DNA from: CAZBUK01 sp964495085
GTDB taxonomy: Bacteria; Bacteroidota; Ignavibacteria; T3Sed10-11
Length of the DNA stretch: 5,388 nt
Reading direction: 5' to 3'
NCBI GenBank assembly: GCA_964495085.1
Contig: CAZBUK010000153.1
Span: forward strand, 1-5,388
Shown: positions 1 to 4,785 of the stretch, piece after piece
Layout: each line of letters starts with the position of its first letter
Numbering within the stretch: position 1 is the first letter of the stretch
Notes under the pieces: generated by a model
The model's input: the letters and a program-made list of their open reading frames with translations, nothing else
What the model was told of the DNA's origin: nothing
The model's database searches: none
Program-made: the position numbers and the translations under genes

Positions 1-120
1 ATTTTCCGAACAATTCACGGAACGTTATGCAGATTCGCTCCCGTCGCTGAGCGGGAGCCGATTTTCCGAACAATTCACGGAACGTTATGCAGATTCGCTC
101 CCGTCGCTGAGCGGGGACTG
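1..120. repeat. Two-copy 60-bp tandem direct repeat at the left edge
   Basis: Positions 1-60 and 61-120 match at 57 of 60 bases. The first 55 bases of each copy are identical and the only differences are at 56/116, 57/117 and 59/119. The unit is a multiple of three, so both copies stay open in the frame of the GH38 gene and encode a 20-residue unit twice, beginning FSEQFTERYADSLPSLSG. Copy 1 ends in SR and copy 2 ends in DW. The second ending fits the GDW that usually leads into the helical domain of GH38 enzymes, so copy 2 looks native and copy 1 looks extra. It may be a real microsatellite-scale duplication or a loop left by a short-read assembler at a contig end. Confidence 0.95.
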
Positions 121-1756
121 GATGTCGACCTGGGATGTGCTCTATCAGGGTGAACCCGCGCGCGTGGCGAGGCAGCGTTGGACGCAGCACCAGCTATTGA
201 GCGCGGAAAAATTAGCAGTGATCGGATCCCTGCTCTCGAACGATGAGCTTCCGCTCGGCGATGTCATCGACCGCGGATACGAGTCGCTCCTGCAGTACAG
301 CGGCCATGGCAGCGGTCTGGAGTACGGATACGGTTCTCCCCGCGATAATGAGATCACGATGTCGTTCCGCGAGGAGTATATCCGGAACGGATTTCATGCC
401 GCAGAGGAGGCGCTTCAGCGGGCAATACACCGACTGACCAGACCCGAAGAGAGCTTCGAGGGAGAAGGAGTCATGGTATTTAATTCGCTCTCCTGGGAGC
501 GGGATATTCCCATCGAAGTTCTGTTTCCGAAAGAGTATTTTAGCTGGTATAGCGTGATCGATATGTCGACCGGCCTGGCCGTTCCCGCGTTCCAGGATTC
601 ATATAAATTATTCTTTGTTGCACGAAATGTACCACCGGTCGGGTATAAAAAATACCGGCTCGTCAGGATTTCATCCCGGGAAACCGTCACCGGCGGAATG
701 CTCGGCTACGGCGACGATTCGATCGAGAATGCATTCTACCGCATCCATATCACCAGATCATCCGAACGCATCGACAGGATTAGCGATCTGAAAACCGGGG
801 AGAATATGCTCCGCGAAGGAGGCGATCATCCGATGAACGTTCTCCTCAGAGAGCGATTCCAGATGGAGGAATCCTTTCTTCCGCTTCCGGCTTCCGGGTT
901 CGAAATCCGGATCATCGATCAACGTCCGGTCCGTATTATACTCGAATATATCAGAGATAACCATCTCGTAGAAAAATCTCAATACATCCTCTGGGAGGGA
1001 GTCGACAGGGTCGATATTGTGCACAGCGTTCATCTGGACCGCCTGACGGCGACGGAACATCTTGAGGAATATGCGTTCTCGTTTCCATTCAAGGTGGATG
1101 CACACCGTGAGCATGTGGAAATTCTCGGGGGGTATCTGGAGCCGGGGGTACAGCGGCTCCCGGGCGCACAACTTGATGCGTATTCGCTCAGGAGGAGTGC
1201 AGCGGTATCGGACGATCATAGCTCCATTACCTTCTCATCGATAGATACGAGGGTCATCAGATTGCGTGAATCGCCCGACGGCGAGCGCCCGGTGCTGTTT
1301 GCGAACATCGTAAATAACTTCCCGGAAAACTGGAACAGACACGAAGTGAACAAGGGGGTTCTGGAGATGCGTTTCGGGTTGAAACGCCATTCCGGCCCGT
1401 TCGATCCGGGAGCTTCCGGAAGATTCGGATGGGAGCTTAACACGGCACCCGTCGTCAGACGAAGCTGGTACCGGAGCGCCAATCCTGCCGGTAATTTTAT
1501 CGGCATTTCAAATCCGAACGTGATACTTCTCTCGATGAAACCGGCATACGACGGAGAGGGTGTCGTCTACAGGTTTATGAATTTGAATCCGGCCGGCAAC
1601 GAGACGGCTCGGGTCAATCCCGTCTTCGATGGCGGTCATGTCTTCGCCTCGACGATCTTAGAGGTGATACTCGGGGAATTACCCGTCGAGAACGGAATGT
1701 TTATGATTAATCTGAAGCCGAATGAGATCAGAACCATACGTATAAAACATGAATAA
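2..1756 (+). CDS. Glycoside hydrolase family 38 (alpha-mannosidase-like), 5'-truncated by the window edge
   Basis: The frame is open from base 2 to the TAA at 1754-1756, giving 584 residues without a start. GH38 enzymes are usually 800-1000 residues, so the N-terminal barrel with the nucleophile Asp and most zinc ligands lies upstream. Residue numbers here count from base 2. Residues 1-110 resemble the three-helix middle domain: LPSLSGDW at 33-40, then QLLSAEKLA at 64-72. The segment YESLLQYSGHGSG (93-105) aligns with the family's NLLLFDEHTWG-type segment, and His102 may be the last zinc ligand. VFNSLSW (159-165) opens the beta-sandwich half. ENAFYRIHI followed by ISDLKTGE (about 242-267) matches the start of the Glyco_hydro_38C domain. 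The C-terminus, with VILLSMKPAYDGEGVVYRF and LKPNEIRTIRI, is typical of the family's end. An ATG at 122 is internal to this domain and is not the start. No signal peptide can be judged. Known role: release of alpha-linked mannose, but the exact substrate is unknown. Confident on family, not on specificity. Confidence 0.88.
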   Translation, partial: FSEQFTERYADSLPSLSGSRFSEQFTERYADSLPSLSGDWMSTWDVLYQGEPARVARQRWTQHQLLSAEKLAVIGSLLSNDELPLGDVIDRGYESLLQYSGHGSGLEYGYGSPRDNEITMSFREEYIRNGFHAAEEALQRAIHRLTRPEESFEGEGVMVFNSLSWERDIPIEVLFPKEYFSWYSVIDMSTGLAVPAFQDSYKLFFVARNVPPVGYKKYRLVRISSRETVTGGMLGYGDDSIENAFYRIHITRSSERIDRISDLKTGENMLREGGDHPMNVLLRERFQMEESFLPLPASGFEIRIIDQRPVRIILEYIRDNHLVEKSQYILWEGVDRVDIVHSVHLDRLTATEHLEEYAFSFPFKVDAHREHVEILGGYLEPGVQRLPGAQLDAYSLRRSAAVSDDHSSITFSSIDTRVIRLRESPDGERPVLFANIVNNFPENWNRHEVNKGVLEMRFGLKRHSGPFDPGASGRFGWELNTAPVVRRSWYRSANPAGNFIGISNPNVILLSMKPAYDGEGVVYRFMNLNPAGNETARVNPVFDGGHVFASTILEVILGELPVENGMFMINLKPNEIRTIRIKHE

Positions 1757-1760
1757 CGGA

Positions 1761-1809
1761 AGGAGGAAGCATGCATCAAATGACACCGATTCTTTCTGCG
1801 ACAAACTAA
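1761..1809 (+). other. Strong ribosome-binding site with a 12-codon mini-ORF
   Basis: Five bases after the GH38 stop lies AGGAGG (1761-1766). Four bases later an ATG at 1771 opens a 12-residue frame (MHQMTPILSATN) that stops at TAA 1807-1809, 34 bases before the next gene. The Shine-Dalgarno match is as good as that of the real gene downstream. The peptide has no run of a single amino acid that would mark a classic attenuator leader. It could be a translated leader peptide, a remnant start, or chance in purine-rich DNA. I do not claim a function. Confidence 0.2.
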
Positions 1810-1830
1810 CAAATCCGTTTACCTACATGC

Positions 1831-1837
1831 GAGGAGG
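1831..1837 (+). promoter_or_regulatory. Shine-Dalgarno site for the T9SS-tailed protein
   Basis: GAGGAGG ends six bases before the ATG at 1844, which is ideal spacing. It supports that start, as does the basic-hydrophobic signal peptide that begins immediately at this Met. Confidence 0.8.
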
Positions 1838-1843
1838 CATTCC

Positions 1844-2695
1844 ATGAAACTTCGAAAAAAAGATGTGATACCATTTCTCTTTATCGCTGCGATCTGCATT
1901 TTTACGATCGTCTCATGCCGGATCGAGGAAATCAATCAGCCTGAAGAAGCCAATACGGGCGATCTGATCAGCATCGGCATCGTCATCTCGGATACGCTCG
2001 CCGAGGAGGCGAATGCGCATAAATTGTTCCTGGCAATCCTGGTTCCCGAAGACTGGAGCTTCGAATCGGGCGTATATGCCAGCGATCTCGGAAACGGAGC
2101 TATGGAAGAAGTCGATGCGGAGGATGAGGAATTGACCGCCGATCACCCGGACATGCTGCCGGATTCGGTTTTCACGACTCCCGAGGGAATGAAGTGGATA
2201 CTGCTGCTCACCGGGGAGGGATATGCATACGACCAGGAGGAACCGATATTCGTCGATATATCCGTAGATCTCCGCGTCGGACAGACGGAGGGGGAATTCG
2301 GCATCGGATATTATACGAGTAAGAATACCGGCGGGATGCAGGGATTCGATGCCTACGACCTCTCGCTCGACAATATGATCACCGTAACCGGGACAAGTTC
2401 CGTAGAGGAAGTGAAACTGGGCGGTCTACCCGAGAGTTTCTCACTCCATCAGAATTTTCCCAATCCGTTCAATCCGACAACGGTGATCAGGTACGACGTG
2501 AAGGAGCGAACTCATGTGCGGATGTCGCTGTTCGATGTAACCGGCCGCGTAGTTGCGACACTGGTAAACGAGTTGAAGGACGCGGGATCATACGAAGTAC
2601 ACTTCACCGCAACGAATTTGCCGAGCGGTATGTACCTGTATCGTATGGAGACCGAGTCGTTCGTACATACACAGCGGATGACCCTGGTGAAGTGA
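1844..2695 (+). CDS. Exported protein with lipobox-like signal peptide and C-terminal T9SS type A sorting domain
   Basis: The protein has 283 residues. Residues 1-25 form a signal peptide: basic MKLRKK, a hydrophobic core at 8-23, then IVSC with Cys25 in the lipobox position. A second Cys18 lies within the core. The middle region (about 38-182) is acidic and alternates short hydrophobic strands (LISIGIVISD, LFLAILVPEDW, PIFVDISVDLRV), which suggests an Ig- or cohesin-like beta-sandwich. I do not recognise a named family there. Residues 196-283 are a clear Por-secretion (type A) sorting domain with a FlgD-like Ig fold: LHQNFPNPFNPTTVIRYDV, then VRMSLFDVTGRVV, LPSGMYLYRM and the terminal RMTLVK. 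Known biology: such tails carry cargo across the outer membrane by the type IX system, which is restricted to the FCB group. The gene lies 87 bp after the GH38 gene and may share its transcript. A surface or extracellular accessory role, such as glycan contact, is inference. Confident on export type, not on function. Confidence 0.9.
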   Translation: MKLRKKDVIPFLFIAAICIFTIVSCRIEEINQPEEANTGDLISIGIVISDTLAEEANAHKLFLAILVPEDWSFESGVYASDLGNGAMEEVDAEDEELTADHPDMLPDSVFTTPEGMKWILLLTGEGYAYDQEEPIFVDISVDLRVGQTEGEFGIGYYTSKNTGGMQGFDAYDLSLDNMITVTGTSSVEEVKLGGLPESFSLHQNFPNPFNPTTVIRYDVKERTHVRMSLFDVTGRVVATLVNELKDAGSYEVHFTATNLPSGMYLYRMETESFVHTQRMTLVK

Positions 2696-2722
2696 CGATT
2701 CCTGGAAAGTGATAAGGATAGT

Positions 2723-2738
2723 ATTTACATCAGTAAAT
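2723..2738 (+). terminator. Weak A/T-rich hairpin after the T9SS-tailed gene
   Basis: ATTTAC (2723-2728) and GTAAAT (2733-2738) are perfectly complementary around an ATCA loop, 28 bases past the stop codon. The stem is short and A/T-rich and is not followed by a clean T tract, so it is at best a poor intrinsic terminator. The larger palindrome at 2761-2843 could do the job instead. Confidence 0.25.
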
Positions 2739-2760
2739 CGACAATTTCTTCCGTTCGTTT

Positions 2761-2843
2761 AGCCTCACCCCCAACCCCCTCTCTCCCGACGTGTTGGGAG
2801 AGACCCCGCCTTGGCGGGGCAGGGGAGCGTAGGGGGTGAGGCT
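2761..2843. repeat. Branched palindromic repeat (REP/MITE-like), 83 bp
   Basis: The outer arms AGCCTCACCCCC (2761-2772) and GGGGGTGAGGCT (2832-2843) are 12-bp perfect inverted repeats. Inside, CCCCT (2776-2780) can pair with AGGGG (2821-2825). Two hairpins sit within: TCTCTCCC (2780-2787) with GGGAGAGA (2796-2803) around an 8-nt loop, and CCCCGCC (2804-2810) with GGCGGGG (2813-2819), leaving only TT between. The whole can fold as a stem carrying two side hairpins, in RNA or as a DNA cruciform. CCTCACCCCC-AACCCCCTCTC strings of this kind recur as dispersed palindromes in many environmental genomes, which I recall but cannot check here. No protein or transposase is encoded, and no clear target-site duplication flanks it. 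It may also act as a transcription terminator between the two gene groups. Confidence 0.75.
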
Positions 2844-2962
2844 GCGAGGGGAAGCGGAAATATTCTAGTACCACCTCCTTCGTTGGAGATCAGGCGTATC
2901 ATTGGTGCGGCGTAGTCAAAAGGCAACGACTTATTCAGATGTAATTCTATGAACCCGGTAAC

Positions 2963-2974
2963 TCTGCCGGCAGA
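2963..2974. promoter_or_regulatory. 12-bp perfect palindrome, possible operator
   Basis: TCTGCCGGCAGA is a perfect dyad with no spacer, about 100 bases ahead of the FAH-fold operon. It could be a binding site for a dimeric regulator. A short GC-rich palindrome can also arise by chance, and no regulator gene is in the window to pair it with. Confidence 0.2.
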
Positions 2975-3001
2975 TAAGATTCAACCTGTCGATATGTGAA
3001 G

Positions 3002-3019
3002 GGGCGTAGTTTTACGCCC
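3002..3019. promoter_or_regulatory. Hairpin or dyad upstream of the FAH-fold operon
   Basis: GGGCGTA (3002-3008) and TACGCCC (3013-3019) form a perfect 7-bp stem around a GTTT loop, 56 bases before the start codon at 3076. There is no T tract on either strand after it, so it is not a standard terminator. It could be an operator dyad or a 5'-UTR hairpin of the operon. Confidence 0.3.
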
Positions 3020-3041
3020 AATATACACTGAGGAATATACA
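3020..3041. repeat. Short direct repeat AATATACA, two copies
   Basis: AATATACA occurs at 3020-3027 and 3034-3041, a 14-bp period, directly after the hairpin and 35-56 bases before the operon start. Both copies contain TATACA, which resembles a -10 box, but no good -35 box lies 16-18 bp upstream of either. This may be chance in an A/T-rich leader. Confidence 0.25.
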
Positions 3042-3064
3042 GAAATAGGCGTTTTCATACATCC

Positions 3065-3068
3065 GGAG
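3065..3068 (+). promoter_or_regulatory. Shine-Dalgarno site for the FAH-fold gene
   Basis: GGAG ends seven bases before the ATG at 3076. The spacing is normal, and the N-terminal sequence from this Met (MKLVNYIKNG) matches how FAH-family proteins begin. Confidence 0.65.
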
Positions 3069-3075
3069 TATTGAA

Positions 3076-3984
3076 ATGAAACTGGTTAATTATATCAAGA
3101 ATGGCGATATCAATCCCGGACTGGTCATCGGGGGCGATCGAATATATGATATCAAGTCGATTGCCGGCAGCGGAGAGGGCCTCCACGCAGGGGATCCGAT
3201 CTTATCGATGCTGTTCCGCTCGAATGAAATTTTTCCAAAGCTTCGACGGCTTGATGATAAATTGTCATCCGGCGATTTGAAATCGGAAAGTCCTGGCGAA
3301 ATCGTCAGCCTGGAATCCGTTGAACTCGCGCCACCGATACTACGGCCGTCGAAGATCATCGCCATCGGTCTCAATTACATGGACCATTGCGTCGAACAGA
3401 AAGTCTCCCCACCGCCGTACCCCATCATGTTTGCCAAATTTCCGACATCCGTACTTGCGCCGGGTGGACCGGTGTCGTGGGATCCGGATTTGACTTCACA
3501 GGTCGATTATGAAGCGGAGCTGGCGCTGGTAATCGGGAAGCGGGCTAGCAGAGTCAAGGCGAAGGATGCATTTAACTATATTGCCGGGTATACTGCCCTG
3601 AACGATATTTCCGCGCGCGATCTGCAATTTTCAGACGGACAGTGGATACGCGGAAAATCACTGGATACATTCTGTCCGATGGGTCCATGGCTGGTCACCC
3701 CGGATGAGATCCGGGATCCGCAGAATCTGAAAATCCGGTGCGCGGTCAACGGAACGCTGCTTCAGGATTCGAATACCTCCGAGATGATTTTCAAGATTCC
3801 GGAGCTGATAGAGTTCATAACCCGCGGCATTACGCTGAATCCGGGCGACGTCATCGCAACCGGAACGCCGCACGGAGTGGGAGTCTTCAGAGAGCCGAAA
3901 ATATTTTTAAAGGACGGAGACACGGTCGAAGTTTCGATCGAAAGCATCGGCACGCTCAGAAACAAAGTCCGGCTGAAACCATAA
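3076..3984 (+). CDS. Fumarylacetoacetate hydrolase (FAH) family protein, likely 2,4-diketo-acid hydrolase or related
   Basis: The protein has 302 residues, normal for the bacterial FAH/MhpD-like group. Residues 1-85 are the small N-terminal domain seen in this group, and about 92-300 form the FAH catalytic fold. Visible motifs are IGLNYMDHCVE (97-107), whose His104 and Glu107 match the family's catalytic His-Glu pair; MFAKFP (118-123); DYEAELALVIG (144-154), whose Glu146 and Glu148 with Asp177 of NDISARD form the metal site; RGKSLDTF (192-199); and ATGTPHGVG (261-269). All key positions look intact. Members cleave C-C bonds of, or decarboxylate or hydrate, 2-oxo acids with Mg2+ or Mn2+ in the cytoplasm. 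No signal peptide is seen. The SDR 22 bp downstream suggests a sugar-acid pathway in which the SDR oxidises a 2-keto-3-deoxy acid and this enzyme splits the diketo product, as known for L-fuconate and L-rhamnonate. Aromatic meta-cleavage or ureidoglycolate-type roles are possible alternatives. Family certain, substrate inferred. Confidence 0.93.
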   Translation: MKLVNYIKNGDINPGLVIGGDRIYDIKSIAGSGEGLHAGDPILSMLFRSNEIFPKLRRLDDKLSSGDLKSESPGEIVSLESVELAPPILRPSKIIAIGLNYMDHCVEQKVSPPPYPIMFAKFPTSVLAPGGPVSWDPDLTSQVDYEAELALVIGKRASRVKAKDAFNYIAGYTALNDISARDLQFSDGQWIRGKSLDTFCPMGPWLVTPDEIRDPQNLKIRCAVNGTLLQDSNTSEMIFKIPELIEFITRGITLNPGDVIATGTPHGVGVFREPKIFLKDGDTVEVSIESIGTLRNKVRLKP

Positions 3985-4006
3985 CCACAATCCGACATAC
4001 ATCTCT

Positions 4007-4780
4007 ATGGAATTGAAAAATAAAATCGCCGTCGTTACCGGCGCCGCGGTGGGAATCGGCAAAGCATCCGCTCAGGCGCTCGCCCGCGAGGGCGCCTCTA
4101 TCCTGGTGGTCGATGTCGATCGATCGAACGGCGGGGAGACGGCTCGGGAAATAGTATCCGGCGGCGGCTCTGCTGAATTCCTTGAAGCGGATGTCTCAAA
4201 TGCGGCCGATGCGATGAATATTTCCCGGAAGGCGGTAGAACTCTTCGGCGGGATCGATATCCTTCATAATAATGCGGGCATTCAGGATTACGGAACCGCA
4301 GAAACCACGACCGAAGCGGACTGGGATAAAGTTCTGAATACTAATCTGAAAAGTGTCTTCCTCGTTTCGAAATACTGCATCCCCGAGATACGCAAAAGAG
4401 GAGGCGGAGCTATCGTCAATACATCGTCGGTGCAGGCGTTTGCCACACAGCGTAACGTCGCGGCATATTCGACCACGAAAGCGGGAATCGTCGGCTTGAC
4501 CAAGAGTATGGCGGTAGACTTCGCCGCGGACCGTATACGTGTGAATGCAGTCTGTCCCGGATCGGTAGATACGCCGATGCTGAGATGGGCGGCAGGTCAT
4601 CTGTTCGGTGACAGAAAATCGGACGACGTTGTCGGCGAATGGGGCAAATTCCATGCACTCGGCCGCGTCGCGAAAGCAGAGGAGGTAGCCGAGGTAGTTC
4701 TCTTTCTTGCAAGTCCGCGCGCTTCGTTCGTTACCGGCGCTGCATATCTCGTTGACGGCGGAATGCTTGCCTTACTATAG
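4007..4780 (+). CDS. Short-chain dehydrogenase/reductase (classical SDR, NAD-type)
   Basis: The protein has 257 residues, standard for classical SDRs. It has the Rossmann glycine motif TGAAVGIG (11-18). An acidic residue, Asp36, at the end of the second strand usually selects NAD(H) over NADP(H). DV at 62-63 and NNAG at 88-91 follow. The catalytic tetrad is complete: Asn113, Ser141, Tyr154 and Lys158 (YSTTK). The PGSVDTPM loop (about 184-191) and the C-terminal GAAYLVDGG are typical. It is cytoplasmic and carries no signal peptide. The start is supported by the usual MELKNKIAVVTG opening, although the 22-bp gap after the FAH-fold gene has no Shine-Dalgarno match, so translation may be coupled to the upstream gene. 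Likely role: oxidation of a sugar, sugar lactone or 2-keto-3-deoxy acid (L-fucose or L-rhamnose type pathways), working with the FAH-fold enzyme. Substrate prediction within SDRs is unreliable, so this rests on context. Confidence 0.92.
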   Translation: MELKNKIAVVTGAAVGIGKASAQALAREGASILVVDVDRSNGGETAREIVSGGGSAEFLEADVSNAADAMNISRKAVELFGGIDILHNNAGIQDYGTAETTTEADWDKVLNTNLKSVFLVSKYCIPEIRKRGGGAIVNTSSVQAFATQRNVAAYSTTKAGIVGLTKSMAVDFAADRIRVNAVCPGSVDTPMLRWAAGHLFGDRKSDDVVGEWGKFHALGRVAKAEEVAEVVLFLASPRASFVTGAAYLVDGGMLALL

Positions 4781-4784
4781 AGGA
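4781..4784 (+). promoter_or_regulatory. Shine-Dalgarno site that decides the start of the last gene
   Basis: AGGA directly after the SDR stop codon lies only one base from the ATG at 4786 but seven bases from the in-frame GTG at 4792. Normal spacing therefore favours GTG 4792 as the true start, two codons downstream of the ATG. Confidence 0.5.
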
Positions 4785-4785
4785 A

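Larger units (their letters stand above)
2696..3075. other. Non-coding intergenic region of 380 bp
   Basis: No convincing gene is seen on either strand. In order, it contains a weak A/T-rich hairpin after the T9SS gene, an 83-bp GC-rich branched palindrome, about 120 bp with no clear structure, and then a 12-bp palindrome, an 18-bp hairpin and a short direct repeat in the last 115 bp before the FAH-fold gene. I found no tRNA, no known riboswitch and no convincing sigma-70 -35/-10 pair. Two TATACA sequences (3022-3027 and 3036-3041) could serve as -10 elements but lack matching -35 boxes. The Bacteroidota-type TTTG/TAnnTTTG promoter is not evident either. Confidence 0.75.

Noticed and set aside
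1..120. CRISPR array or attachment-site repeat
   Set aside because: The units abut with no spacers, there are only two, and both are protein-coding in the GH38 frame.
122..124. ATG at 122 as the start of the GH38 gene
   Set aside because: The same frame is open through base 2 and encodes GH38-like sequence (LPSLSGDW) right before it. Starting at 122 would begin inside a domain and omit the catalytic half.
758..1219. Antisense 153-aa open frame within the GH38 gene
   Set aside because: It lies fully opposite clear GH38C-domain coding sequence, has an unusual composition rich in Arg and Pro, and shows no recognisable motif.
2844..2962. Possible small gene or RNA between the palindrome and the dyads
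   Set aside because: I found no frame with a ribosome site and no tRNA-like or riboswitch-like pairing; only scattered 4-bp stems are present.
3002..3019. Hairpin as an intrinsic terminator
   Set aside because: No T-rich tract follows on either strand, and it sits close ahead of a gene start rather than after a gene end.
3738..4016. + strand 92-aa frame overlapping the FAH-fold gene end
   Set aside because: It is an alternate frame of the conserved FAH C-terminus, Arg/His-rich and without motifs.
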